Both the position numbers and the translations under genes were made by a program. Under the pieces are notes generated by a model. The model made no database searches and had not been told where the DNA came from. It worked only from the letters and a program-made list of their open reading frames with translations. This document shows positions 46,007 through 54,149 of a stretch of 64,000 nt of DNA, one piece after another (position 1 is the stretch's first letter; the number at the start of each line of letters is the position of its first letter). This DNA comes from Cereibacter azotoformans (lineage in GTDB: Bacteria > Pseudomonadota > Alphaproteobacteria > Rhodobacterales > Rhodobacteraceae). The stretch is from NCBI GenBank assembly GCA_017599285.1, contig JAGFXX010000001.1, positions 2,046,001-2,110,000 of the forward strand, written 5' to 3'.

Positions 46007-47188
46007 ATGAAGACCCTGAGCCAATCGCCCCACGACCGACGCTTCCTCCGCGATCCCTACCGCTTCTACCGGCAGGCGCGCACGGCCGGGCCGTTCTTCC
46101 GGTGGGAAGAGCTCGATGTCATCTGCACCACCTCATACGCCGCGGCCAATGCGATCCTGCGCGACCGGCGATTCGGCCGCGAGGTTCCGGCAGAGCGACG
46201 CGCCCCGGTGCCCCCGCATCTGGCCCCCTTCGCGGCCGTGGAGGAGCATTCAATGCTGGAGCTCGAGCCGCCGCGCCACACGCGGCTGCGCAACCTCGTG
46301 CTCCGCGCCTTCACCACGCGGCGGCTCGGCTCGATGCAGCCCCAGATCGCCCGGCTGGCACACGGGCTCATCGACGATATGCCGGGCGGGCCGTTCGACC
46401 TGCTGCCGGCCTTCAGCCAGCGCCTGCCCATCACCCTCATCGCGCGGCTGATCGGCATTCCCGAGACGCTCGCCCCCGAGCTTCTGCGCTGGTCCTCGGC
46501 GATGGTCGCCGTGTATCAGGCGGGGCGGAACCGCCAGACGGAAGAGCGCGCCGCAGAGGCCGCCGCCGCCTTCTCGGACTTCCTGAGGCTTCACATCGCG
46601 GATCGCCGCGATCGGCCCGCCGACGACCTGCTGACCCATCTGATCGCGGCCGAAGCCGACGGCCAGCAACTCTCGACCGACGAAATCGTCTCGACCTGCA
46701 TCCTGATCCTCAATGCGGGGCACGAGGCGGCGGTCCATGCGATCGGCAACGCGGTGGCGACGCTCCTTCAGCATCGGACACCGCCCGAGGCGCTCGCACC
46801 GGCCCGAATCGCGGCCACCGTCGAGGAGATGCTCCGGTTCGATCCGCCCCTGCATCTCTTCCGGCGCATCGCCTACGCGCCGGTCGAGATCATGGGCCGG
46901 ACCTTTGCCGAAGGCGAGGAGGTGGCGCTGCTCCTGGCGGCCGCCAACCGCGATCCCGGCCCGTGGGAGCGACCCGACCGCTTCCTCTGGAACCGGCCCG
47001 AGAAGCCCCATCTCGCCTTCGGAGCCGGCCTGCACTTCTGCCTGGGCGCGGCGCTTGCGCGGCTCGAACTGGCCACGGCCGTGCCCATCCTCTTCACCCG
47101 TCTGCCGGGGCTGCACCTCGTCAAGCCGCCGCGCTGGTCGGACAGCTGGCATTTCCGCGGGCTCGAGCGGCTGATCGTGGCGCCCTGA
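46007..47188 (+). CDS. Cytochrome P450 with atypical I-helix
   Basis: The product is 393 aa, a soluble bacterial P450. The haem-thiolate loop is FGAGLHFCLGAALAR with Cys345; the K-helix ExxR is EEMLR and the PERF-like region DRFLWNRPEKPH. The I-helix reads ILNAGHEAAVHAIG: the usual acid (Glu) is there but the following alcohol residue (Thr) is Ala, and the next position is Ala too. No ferredoxin or reductase gene is adjacent. The ATG at 46007 is the family-like start (MKTLSQSPHDRRFLRDPYRF). The substrate is unknown. Confidence 0.9.
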   Translation: MKTLSQSPHDRRFLRDPYRFYRQARTAGPFFRWEELDVICTTSYAAANAILRDRRFGREVPAERRAPVPPHLAPFAAVEEHSMLELEPPRHTRLRNLVLRAFTTRRLGSMQPQIARLAHGLIDDMPGGPFDLLPAFSQRLPITLIARLIGIPETLAPELLRWSSAMVAVYQAGRNRQTEERAAEAAAAFSDFLRLHIADRRDRPADDLLTHLIAAEADGQQLSTDEIVSTCILILNAGHEAAVHAIGNAVATLLQHRTPPEALAPARIAATVEEMLRFDPPLHLFRRIAYAPVEIMGRTFAEGEEVALLLAAANRDPGPWERPDRFLWNRPEKPHLAFGAGLHFCLGAALARLELATAVPILFTRLPGLHLVKPPRWSDSWHFRGLERLIVAP

Positions 47189-47198
47189 GCCGGCCGGC

Positions 47199-47252
47199 GC
47201 CGGGGGCTTCGCGCCCCCGCACCCCCGCGGGATATTTGCGCCAGTGTGAAAG
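47199..47252 (+). repeat. Dispersed hairpin/AT-core repeat, copy 5
   Basis: The plus strand has the hairpin GGGGGC-TTCGC-GCCCCC, a C-rich spacer and GCGGGATATTTGCGCCAG then TGTGAAAG. It lies between the convergent ends of the P450 and Lrp genes. Confidence 0.8.
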
Positions 47253-47292
47253 CCGGTCCGCTGGGGTGGCGCCGTCCGCGGCGGCGGCCCGG

Positions 47293-47754
47293 TCAGACGG
47301 GAAGGACGGTGGTGGCCTTGATCTCCTCCATCGAGAGGAGCGCCGTCACATTGTAGATACGCACCTCGGATATGAGCGCCTGGTAGAAGGTGTCGTAGGC
47401 CCGCGCATTGGCCACGCGGACCTTGAGGATGTAGTCGATGTCCCCAGCCAGCCTGTGCGCCTCGAGCACTTCGGGCCGTTCCCGCAGCGCCTTGAGGAAC
47501 TTGCGCTGCCATTCGGCCTCGTGCTCGGAGGTGCGGATCAGCACGAAGAAGCAGGCTTCGAGCCCCAGCGCCTCGGCATCAAGCAGGGCGGTCTGCCTGA
47601 GGATGACGCCCGCCTCGCGCATCCGCCGGATCCGATTCCACACCGGCGTCTTGGATGAGCCCACCTTGCGCGCGATCTCGTCGAGCGACTGGCTGGCGTC
47701 GGCCTGCAGCTCGGCAAGGATTTTCCTGTCCATCTCGTCCAGCCGGACTGCCAT
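47293..47754 (-). CDS. Lrp/AsnC family transcriptional regulator next to the cys operon
   Basis: The product is 153 aa. The N-terminal helix-turn-helix (MDRKILAELQADASQSLDEI, then ARKVGSSKTPVWNRIRRM) is followed by the RAM ligand-binding/oligomerisation domain (ALLDAEALGLEACFFVLIRT; HRLAGDIDYILKV). The ATG at 47754 follows GGGGAG. It is divergent from the siroheme/sulfite-reduction operon and a palindrome sits between, so control of that operon (and itself) by sulfur or amino-acid status is a reasonable inference. The effector is unknown. Confidence 0.9.
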   Translation of the reverse strand: MAVRLDEMDRKILAELQADASQSLDEIARKVGSSKTPVWNRIRRMREAGVILRQTALLDAEALGLEACFFVLIRTSEHEAEWQRKFLKALRERPEVLEAHRLAGDIDYILKVRVANARAYDTFYQALISEVRIYNVTALLSMEEIKATTVLPV

Positions 47755-47800
47755 CCGCGCAACTCCCCTTTCCGCGGAACCCCGTTCCATCCCGCGCACC

Positions 47801-47821
47801 ATAGGGAACAATCTTCCTTAT
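47801..47821. promoter_or_regulatory. Near-perfect palindrome between lrp and cysG, candidate Lrp operator
   Basis: ATAGGGAA and TTCCTTAT are separated by 5 bp; one mismatch breaks symmetry. It lies about 47 bp upstream of the Lrp ATG and about 46 bp upstream of the cysG ATG. Lrp/AsnC proteins bind dyads of this size, and AT-richness here stands out from the surroundings. Confidence 0.5.
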
Positions 47822-47866
47822 CTGCAAGGGGATATGGCGCCACACGGGGAAACTGTCCTAGATTGC

Positions 47867-48661
47867 ATGGCGAACTCCCAGCAATGGATGGCAAGGATGC
47901 TGCACGCCCCCACCGCCCCCGGACAGGTCATCTTCGTCGGTGCCGGCCCCGGCTCGGTCGATCATCTGACCATGGGCGCCTGCCGGGCGCTGACGCAGGC
48001 CGAGGTGGTCATCCATGACCGGCTGGTGGGGCTCGAGATCCTCGAGCTGATCCCGCCGCAGGCGCTCCGGATCGAGGCCGGCAAGGAAGGCTTTGGCCCC
48101 TCCACCCCGCAGGGCGAGATCAACGCCCTGATCGTGGACCATGCCGGGTCGGGCCGGCGCGTCGTCCGGCTCAAGTCGGGCGACAGCGGCATCTTCGGCC
48201 GGCTGGACGAGGAGATCGAGGCGCTGGACGAGGCGGGGATCGCCTGGCGCATCGTGCCGGGGCTGACCACGGCCGCCGCCGCCGCCGCGACCATCGGCCA
48301 GGGCCTCACGAAGCGCGGGCGCAACGCCGCGCTCCGCATCGTGACGGGCCATGACATGGCGGGTTTTGCCGAGCAGGACTGGCGGGGTCTTGCCCGCGCC
48401 GGCGAGGTCGCCGCGATCTACATGGGAAAGAAGTCAGCCCGGTTCATCCAGGGCCGGCTCATGATGCATGGGGCGAGTCCCGAGACCCCCGTCACCGTGA
48501 TCGAGAATGTCAGCCGCGCCGACGAGCGGATCGTTGCCGGCACCCTTGCCACCCTTGCCGAGGCCGTTGCCGGTTTGACCGGCCCGGCTATCGTGCTCTA
48601 CGGGCTCGCGCCTCGCCGCGCTGCGGCGGCGCTGCCCCAACTGAAGGAAGCCACCGCATGA
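47867..48661 (+). CDS. cysG: Uroporphyrinogen-III C-methyltransferase (SUMT domain only)
   Basis: The product is 264 aa. It methylates uroporphyrinogen III at C2 and C7 to precorrin-2, feeding siroheme. SUMT motifs: IFVGAGPGSVDHLTMGACRA, VVIHDRLV, VRLKSGDSGIFGRLDEE, GLTTAAAAAA and AIYMGKK. Only the methyltransferase part is present; the dehydrogenase/ferrochelatase half of enterobacterial CysG is absent and must be elsewhere. The start is uncertain (ATGs at 47834, 47867 and 47888; none has a strong ribosome site). It is first in the cys operon; its stop overlaps DUF2849 (ATGA). Confidence 0.9.
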   Translation: MANSQQWMARMLHAPTAPGQVIFVGAGPGSVDHLTMGACRALTQAEVVIHDRLVGLEILELIPPQALRIEAGKEGFGPSTPQGEINALIVDHAGSGRRVVRLKSGDSGIFGRLDEEIEALDEAGIAWRIVPGLTTAAAAAATIGQGLTKRGRNAALRIVTGHDMAGFAEQDWRGLARAGEVAAIYMGKKSARFIQGRLMMHGASPETPVTVIENVSRADERIVAGTLATLAEAVAGLTGPAIVLYGLAPRRAAAALPQLKEATA

Positions 48662-48963
48662 GCCGTCCGTTCATTCCGAAGGTCGTGACCGCCAACGCGC
48701 TGCTCGAGGGCGATGTCGTCTATCTGACGGCCGATGACCGCTGGACGCGCCACCACCATGAGGCGGAGCTGATCGAGGACGAGGCCCACGGCCAGCTTCG
48801 GCTGCTGCATGCCGCGGCGCGCAAGTCCGAGGTGGTGGGCGCCTATCTCGCCGACGCCCGGTCGGGCGCGATGGGGCCCGAGCCCGTCCATTTCCGCGAG
48901 GTCTTCCGCACGCGCGGCCCCTCGAACTACCGCCACGGCAAGCAGGAACTGGCGGCGCGCTGA
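48658..48963 (+). CDS. DUF2849 family protein in the sulfite-reduction operon
   Basis: The product is 101 aa and probably cytoplasmic. It starts SRPFIPKVVTANALLEGDVV YL (a DUF2849 opening) with ADDRWTRHHHEAELIED after it. The family is regularly found between cysG and cysI in alphaproteobacteria, which implies a role in sulfite reductase function or maturation, but none is proven. The start overlaps the cysG stop (ATGA), and cysI follows after 18 bp. Confidence 0.85.
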   Translation: MSRPFIPKVVTANALLEGDVVYLTADDRWTRHHHEAELIEDEAHGQLRLLHAAARKSEVVGAYLADARSGAMGPEPVHFREVFRTRGPSNYRHGKQELAAR

Positions 48964-48981
48964 CGCCGGAGGGAAGCGATC

Positions 48982-50652
48982 ATGTACAGCTACAATGACT
49001 TCGACGAGGCCTTTGTCCGCACCCGTGTCGCCCAGTTCAGCGAACAGGTGCGCCGCCGCATCGACGGCTCGTTGACCGAAGACGAGTTCAAGCCGCTGCG
49101 CCTGATGAACGGGCTGTACCTGCAGCTTCACGCCTACATGCTGCGGGTGGCGATCCCCTATGGCACGCTCGACAGCCGCAAGATGCGCCAGCTTGCGATG
49201 ATCGCCGAGCGGTGGGACAAGGGCTATGGCCATTTCACCACGCGCCAGAACATCCAGTTCAACTGGCCGAAGCTGTCGGACGTGCCCGAGATCCTGTCGG
49301 CGCTGGCCGATGTGGAAATGCACGCGATCCAGACCTCGGGCAACTGCGTGAGGAACGTGACCGCGGACCATTTCGCCGGCGCCGCCGCCGACGAGATCGA
49401 GGACCCGCGCCCGGTGGCCGAACTTCTGCGCCAGTGGTCCACGGACCATCCCGAGTTCCAGTTCCTGCCGCGCAAGTTCAAGATCGCGATCACAGGTTCG
49501 CCCAACGACCGGGCGGTGACGCGCGCGCATGACATCGGCCTGCGCATGGTGCGGAACGCGGCCGGAGAGCCGGGCTTCGAGGTGATCGTGGGCGGCGGCC
49601 TCGGCCGGACGCCGATGATCGGCCATACGGTGCGGGAGTTCCTGCCAAAGGCGGACCTGCTGCCCTACGTCGAGGCGATCCTGAGCGTCTACAACGAGCT
49701 TGGGCGGCGCGACAACAAGTTCAAGGCGCGGATCAAGATCACCGTCTTCGAGACCGGCGTCGAGACGATCACCCAGATGATCGAGGAGCGGTTCGTCGAG
49801 ACCCGCGCCGAGTTCGGGGGCAACGACCAGGCGCTTCTGGCCGAGATCGAGAAGGCCTTCGCCCCGCCCGCCTTCCGCAACGCGCCAACCGACGCCTACG
49901 ACGATTTCTACGAGGCCGATCCGGTGTTCCGCTCCTGGGCGGATACGAACCTGACCGCGCACCGGCAGGCGGATTACGCCATCGTGACGATCAGCCTGAA
50001 GGCGCATGGCGCGACCCCGGGCGACGCCACGGCCGTGCAGATGCGGGTGATGGCCGACCTCGCCGAACGCTACGGCCATGACGAGCTGCGCATCAGCCAC
50101 GAGCAGAACGTGATCCTGCCGCATGTCCACAAGTCGGATCTGCCGGCGGTCCATGCGGCGCTGGCGCAGGCGGGGCTGGCCACGGCGAACGTGGGCCTGA
50201 TCTCGGACATGATCGCCTGCCCGGGCATGGATTACTGCGCGCTGGCGACGGCGCGCTCGATCCCGGTGGCGCAGCAGATCGCGACCCGCTTTGACGAGCT
50301 GAAGCTCGAGCACGAGATCGGCCCGCTGAAGATCAAGATCTCGGGCTGCATCAACGCCTGCGGCCATCACCACGTCGGCCATATCGGCATCCTCGGCCTC
50401 GACCGGGCGGGGGTCGAGAACTACCAGATCACTCTCGGCGGCGACGGCACCGAGACGGCGGCGATCGGCGAGAAGACGGGCCCGGGCTTTGCCTATGACG
50501 AGATCGTGCCCGCGATCGAGCGGATCGTGCGTGCCTATCTCCGGGTCCGCAGCGGGCCGTCCGAGACCTTTCTCGAAACCGTGCGCCGTCTGGGGCATGC
50601 GCCCTTCAAGGCGGCCCTCTATGACGCGGAAGGCGCAAAGGATGCTGCGTAA
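48982..50652 (+). CDS. cysI: Ferredoxin-type sulfite (nitrite/sulfite) reductase hemoprotein
   Basis: The product is 556 aa. It reduces sulfite to sulfide with six electrons using a siroheme-[4Fe-4S] centre. It has two ferredoxin-like/siroheme half-domains; the first has FTTRQNIQFNWPKL, the second the cluster cysteines ACPGMDYCALA and SGCINACGHHHVGHIG. The length fits the ferredoxin-dependent or CysI-like type. It overlaps cysH by 11 bp. GGAGGGAAGCG precedes the ATG. Electron supply probably runs through ferredoxin and the Fpr encoded downstream. Confidence 0.94.
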   Translation: MYSYNDFDEAFVRTRVAQFSEQVRRRIDGSLTEDEFKPLRLMNGLYLQLHAYMLRVAIPYGTLDSRKMRQLAMIAERWDKGYGHFTTRQNIQFNWPKLSDVPEILSALADVEMHAIQTSGNCVRNVTADHFAGAAADEIEDPRPVAELLRQWSTDHPEFQFLPRKFKIAITGSPNDRAVTRAHDIGLRMVRNAAGEPGFEVIVGGGLGRTPMIGHTVREFLPKADLLPYVEAILSVYNELGRRDNKFKARIKITVFETGVETITQMIEERFVETRAEFGGNDQALLAEIEKAFAPPAFRNAPTDAYDDFYEADPVFRSWADTNLTAHRQADYAIVTISLKAHGATPGDATAVQMRVMADLAERYGHDELRISHEQNVILPHVHKSDLPAVHAALAQAGLATANVGLISDMIACPGMDYCALATARSIPVAQQIATRFDELKLEHEIGPLKIKISGCINACGHHHVGHIGILGLDRAGVENYQITLGGDGTETAAIGEKTGPGFAYDEIVPAIERIVRAYLRVRSGPSETFLETVRRLGHAPFKAALYDAEGAKDAA

Positions 50653-51397
50653 GGTTCCCCAGGGCGCCGTCGCCGATCGTGTGGCGGCGCTGAATGCCCG
50701 CTACAGGCACCACGGCGCGACCGCGGTGCTCGAACATGCGCTGAAGGATGCGGATCTGGGCCGGGTGGCGCTCGTTTCCTCCTTCGGGGCCGAGTCGGTC
50801 GTGCTGCTGCATCTGGTTTCGGTCATTGCACCCGAGACGCCGGTGATCTTCATCGACACGCGGATGCTCTTTCAGGAGACGCTCGACTACCAGCGCCAGC
50901 TGGCCGACACGCTGCATCTGTGCGACATCCGCACGATCCGCGCCACCCAGCCGCGGATCTCGTTCGAGGACCCGGACGGTACGCTGAACCAGTACAACAC
51001 CGACGCCTGCTGCGCGGTCCGCAAGGTCGAGCCGCTCGAGCGGGCTCTCCGGCATTTCGACGGCTGGATCACGGGGCGCAAGCGCTACCAGAGCGGCACG
51101 CGCGCGGCGGTGGACTTCTTCGAGGCCGAGGACGATCGGCGCATCAAGGTCAATCCGCTGGCCCACTGGGGGCGCGAGGACCTCGAGGACTACATCGCCA
51201 ACAACAACCTCCCCCGGCACCCGCTGGTGGCGAAGGGCTACCCGTCCATCGGGTGCGAGCCCTGCACCTCGCCGGTGGCCGAGGGCGAGGACCCGCGCGC
51301 GGGGCGCTGGCGCGGCAGCGCCAAGACCGAGTGCGGCATCCATTTCATCGACGGTCGTGCGGTGCGCGGGCCCGTGAACAAGGAGGACGCGGCATGA
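50642..51397 (+). CDS. cysH: Assimilatory adenylyl-sulfate (APS) reductase, CysH family
   Basis: The product is 251 aa. The nucleotide-binding loop is VSSFGAESVVLLH. Paired cysteines in DACCAVRKVEPL and CEPCTSPV are those that hold a [4Fe-4S] cluster in APS reductases and are lacking in PAPS-type CysH. The C-terminal TECGIHF carries the catalytic Cys. It makes sulfite and AMP from APS with thioredoxin. The ATG at 50642 lies inside the end of cysI (11-bp overlap). Its stop overlaps the next ORF (ATGA). Confidence 0.93.
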   Translation: MLRKVPQGAVADRVAALNARYRHHGATAVLEHALKDADLGRVALVSSFGAESVVLLHLVSVIAPETPVIFIDTRMLFQETLDYQRQLADTLHLCDIRTIRATQPRISFEDPDGTLNQYNTDACCAVRKVEPLERALRHFDGWITGRKRYQSGTRAAVDFFEAEDDRRIKVNPLAHWGREDLEDYIANNNLPRHPLVAKGYPSIGCEPCTSPVAEGEDPRAGRWRGSAKTECGIHFIDGRAVRGPVNKEDAA

Positions 51398-51801
51398 GCA
51401 TCATCGTCACCGACAAGGGGTTCGTGGCGGACGACTGGCCGGGCGAGATTGCCCCGCTCGAGGCGCTGGCCGACGGGGCCGAGGCGGTGGATCTGGCCAA
51501 CACCGACGATCCGGCGCGGCTGGGCAATCGGCTCGAGCGGCTCGGCCTCATCCGCATCGCCTTTCCGTCCTTCAGCGACGGGCGCGGCTTCACGCTGGCC
51601 CGGCGGCTGCGCCGGATGGGCTACCGCGGGCGACTGCGCGCCTTCGGGCCGCTGATCGCGGATCAATATGCCATGGCCCGCCGTTCCGGCTTCGACGAGG
51701 TGGAAATCCCGGACGATCTCGCCGCCCGCCAGCCCGAGGATCAGTGGCTCTTCCGCGCCAACTGGCAAAACCATGACTATCAGTCGCAGCTTAAAGGCTG
51801 A
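51394..51801 (+). CDS. DUF934 family protein of the sulfite-reduction operon
   Basis: The product is 135 aa. Features of DUF934 include ALADGAEAVDLANTDDPARL, FPSFSDGRGFTLARRLRRMG and LRAFGPLIADQYAMARRSGF. The family is almost always next to sulfite or nitrite reductase genes, so an accessory role is likely, but its biochemistry is not known. The start overlaps the cysH stop; AGGAGG precedes it. Confidence 0.87.
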   Translation: MSIIVTDKGFVADDWPGEIAPLEALADGAEAVDLANTDDPARLGNRLERLGLIRIAFPSFSDGRGFTLARRLRRMGYRGRLRAFGPLIADQYAMARRSGFDEVEIPDDLAARQPEDQWLFRANWQNHDYQSQLKG

Positions 51802-51863
51802 TTCCGGCCTTTCTTCGCAGGGTGCGAAGATTTACTGAAAGAGCGGACCAAGGGGACCGAGCC

Positions 51864-52670
51864 ATGAACCAGAATGCCGCCATTGTGAAGACCCTGCCCG
51901 ATGCGCAGACCGTGACCACGGTGCAGCATTGGACGGACCGCCTCTTTTCGTTCCGCGTGACGCGCCCGCAGTCGCTGCGCTTCCGCTCGGGCGAGTTCGT
52001 GATGATCGGGCTGCTCGACGAGCGCGGCAAGCCGATCATGCGCGCCTATTCCATCGCCTCGCCCAACTGGGACGAAGAGCTGGAGTTCTACTCGATCAAG
52101 GTGCCGGACGGGCCGCTGACCTCGCGGCTGCAGCACATCCAGCCGGGCGACCAGATCATCCTGCGCCCGAAGCCGGTGGGCACGCTCGTGCTCGACGCGC
52201 TGCTGCCCGGCAAGCGGATCTGGTTCCTCGCAACCGGGACCGGCCTTGCGCCCTTCGCCTCGCTGATGCGCGATCCCGAGACCTACGAGCGGTATGAGCA
52301 GGTGATCATGATGCACACCTGCCGCGAGAAGTCCGAGCTGGAATACGGCCGGCAGCTGGTCGAGAGCCTGAAGGACGATCCGCTGATCGGCGAGATGGTG
52401 GGCGACAAGCTGCTCTACTATCCCACCACCACGCGCGAGACGTCGGACCGGATGGGCCGGATCACCGACAACCTGACCTCGGGCAAGGTGTTCGCCGACC
52501 TCGGCATCCCGCAGATGAACATGGACGAGGACCGCGCGATGGTCTGCGGCTCGCTCCAGTTCAACCTCGACGTCAAGACCGTACTCGAGGGCTTTGGCCT
52601 GCGCGAGGGCGCCAACTCCGAGCCGCTGGAATATGTGGTCGAGAAGGCCTTCGTGGGCGACGGTATCTGA
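51864..52670 (+). CDS. fpr: Ferredoxin/flavodoxin-NADP+ reductase
   Basis: The product is 268 aa. The FAD motif RAYSIASP (RxYS form), the NADP-binding GTGLAPFASLMRD and the C-terminal EYVVEKAFVGDGI identify the bacterial (Azotobacter-Rhodobacter) class FNR. It moves electrons between NADPH and ferredoxin or flavodoxin. It lies 62 bp after DUF934 on the same strand, so it may be the last gene of the cys operon and supply reduced ferredoxin to CysI. The ATG at 51864 is at the family start. Confidence 0.93.
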   Translation: MNQNAAIVKTLPDAQTVTTVQHWTDRLFSFRVTRPQSLRFRSGEFVMIGLLDERGKPIMRAYSIASPNWDEELEFYSIKVPDGPLTSRLQHIQPGDQIILRPKPVGTLVLDALLPGKRIWFLATGTGLAPFASLMRDPETYERYEQVIMMHTCREKSELEYGRQLVESLKDDPLIGEMVGDKLLYYPTTTRETSDRMGRITDNLTSGKVFADLGIPQMNMDEDRAMVCGSLQFNLDVKTVLEGFGLREGANSEPLEYVVEKAFVGDGI

Positions 52671-52760
52671 ACACGGCGACCGCTGTCGGAACGCCGCGCA
52701 ACCCCCCGCGCGGCGTTCCTGCATTTCGCGCTTCGTGAACGGCGCGACCGGGGTCGCCCC

Positions 52761-53396
52761 TTACTGCGCGTCGGCCGCGGGCGCGCCTACCCCCAGCGAG
52801 GTCCGCACCGTTTCAAGGGCCGATCCAAGCAGTTCGGGGGTCGCCTCGGCCGCCTCGATCGTGTTCTTCAGCCGCTCCTTGGTCGCCGGGTCCAGATCCG
52901 AGGAGTCGATCATGGCATCGACACGGGCGCGGTCATAGGTCTCGACCCGCAGCAGGTCTTCGGGAAGCAGCTCACCCGCCGCGTCGGCCGCGTTGCGCGC
53001 GGCGAGCGTGGCGGCGGCGGCGGCCTGACGTGCGGCCTCGACGGCCGCATCGGCCGCGGAAGAGGCCGCCTCTCCGGCCGTGCGCGCTGCCTCCTGGGTC
53101 GCCGCGGCGGCGGCAGCGGCGGCATCCGAAGCGGCCTCGGTCGCCGCGTCGGCCGCGGCCGCCGCAGCGGCGGCCGCTTCGGCGGCGGCATCCTCGTCGG
53201 CGCGGGCGGCTTCGGCCGCCTCCTCGCGCGCCGCCTCGGCGGCAAGACGGGCCTCTTCGGCCGCCCGCGCCGCCTCATCCTCGGCGGACCGAGCCGCCTC
53301 GGCCGCCTCCTGCTGCGGCAGATAGCCATACTGATACCAGCCGAACCCCGCCGCCGCGAGCAGCACCAGCCCGACGATGATCGCAATCCTGTTCAT
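52761..53396 (-). CDS. Ala/Glu-rich, membrane-anchored coiled-coil protein
   Basis: The product is 211 aa. An N-terminal membrane anchor (about 4-24, [20 protein letters not shown]) precedes a 110-residue stretch of almost nothing but Ala, Glu, Asp and Arg, surely a long helix, and a structured C-terminal part ([20 protein letters not shown], then [18 protein letters not shown]). The start ATG is at 53396; the long ORF upstream runs antisense to infC. It is divergent from infC. I do not recognise the family; a spacer-like or envelope-spanning role is only a guess. Confidence 0.75.
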   Translation of the reverse strand: MNRIAIIVGLVLLAAAGFGWYQYGYLPQQEAAEAARSAEDEAARAAEEARLAAEAAREEAAEAARADEDAAAEAAAAAAAAADAATEAASDAAAAAAAATQEAARTAGEAASSAADAAVEAARQAAAAATLAARNAADAAGELLPEDLLRVETYDRARVDAMIDSSDLDPATKERLKNTIEAAEATPELLGSALETVRTSLGVGAPAADAQ

Positions 53397-53492
53397 TCCC
53401 TGTCCTTCACCTGCGGCGCCTCTGCCCAGTGGCAACGTCGCGATGCCGCAGGCCGTTCCCCCACAAGACACCGCGACAAGCCCCGAATCCGG

Positions 53493-53521
53493 TTGAAAGG
53501 GAGCGGTAGGGACACTATTTT
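53493..53521 (+). promoter_or_regulatory. infC: Promoter of infC
   Basis: TTGAAA (53493-53498) and TATTTT (53516-53521) are spaced by exactly 17 bp, a good sigma-70 match. The transcript would have a leader of about 30 nt before the AUA start. Confidence 0.6.
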
Positions 53522-53545
53522 GCGCCGCACATTTGTTAACCGCAC

Positions 53546-53561
53546 AAGGAACGCCACCATA
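53546..53561 (+). promoter_or_regulatory. infC: infC ribosome site and AUA start codon
   Basis: AAGGA (53546-53550) is followed by 8 bases and then ATA (53559-53561), which begins the conserved IF-3 N-terminal sequence. No ATG, GTG or TTG in frame has comparable spacing. Rare start codons on infC are the known basis for IF-3 autoregulation. Confidence 0.75.
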
Positions 53562-54104
53562 GCCCGCAGACCCCACAACGCCCCGCCGCAACGCGAAACG
53601 GGCCCCCGTGTCAACGAGCGCATCCGCTGCCCCGAGATCCGTCTGATCGGCGCCAATGGCGAGAACATCGGGATCGTCACCCCCTCGCGCGCCATGTCGA
53701 TGGCCGAAGAGGCGGGGCTTGATCTCGTCGAGATCTCGCCGAACGCGGAACCGCCGGTCTGCAAGATCATGGACTTCGGCAAGTTCAAGTACGAGCAGCA
53801 GAAACGCGAGGCCGAGGCCCGCAAGAAGCAGCACATCATCGAGATCAAGGAGATCAAGTTCCGCCCCGGGACCGATACCCACGATTTCGACGTGAAGATG
53901 CGCTCGGTGCTGAAGTTCCTCGGCGAGGGCGACAAGGTGAAGGTCACCCTGCGCTTCCGCGGCCGCGAGATGGCGCACCAGGAACTCGGGCTCGAGCTTC
54001 TGAACCGGGTCGCCGCGCAGGTGTCGGAGGCCGAGGTCGGCAAGGTCGAGGCCATGCCGAAGCTCGAAGGCCGTCAGATGGTGATGATGATCGCCCCGAA
54101 GTAA
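53559..54104 (+). CDS. infC: Translation initiation factor IF-3 (AUA start)
   Basis: The product is 181 aa. The N-domain starts [20 protein letters not shown] and contains [20 protein letters not shown]; the linker is [19 protein letters not shown]; the C-domain ([38 protein letters not shown]) binds 16S rRNA. It blocks premature subunit joining and checks start codons. Taking the ATA at 53559 as start gives normal family length and start. An upstream ATG at 53493 lies in the promoter and is unlikely. rpmI/rplT do not follow; a clean terminator ends the gene. Confidence 0.95.
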   Translation: MARRPHNAPPQRETGPRVNERIRCPEIRLIGANGENIGIVTPSRAMSMAEEAGLDLVEISPNAEPPVCKIMDFGKFKYEQQKREAEARKKQHIIEIKEIKFRPGTDTHDFDVKMRSVLKFLGEGDKVKVTLRFRGREMAHQELGLELLNRVAAQVSEAEVGKVEAMPKLEGRQMVMMIAPK

Positions 54105-54127
54105 GGGCGCCTCGCACGGCGGAACAG

Positions 54128-54149
54128 GGGGGCCATCGGCCCCCTTTTT
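54128..54149 (+). terminator. Intrinsic terminator of infC
   Basis: A 7-bp stem GGGGGCC/GGCCCCC with a 3-nt loop is followed by TTTTT, 23 bp after the infC stop. The final T is also part of the stop codon of the convergent molybdopterin-binding gene. Confidence 0.85.

Noticed and set aside
53030-53330. Simple-sequence tract of GCC/GCG codons as a DNA repeat
   Set aside because: It is the coding sequence of an Ala-rich helix in a frame with clear start, anchor and C-terminal part, so not reported as a separate repeat.
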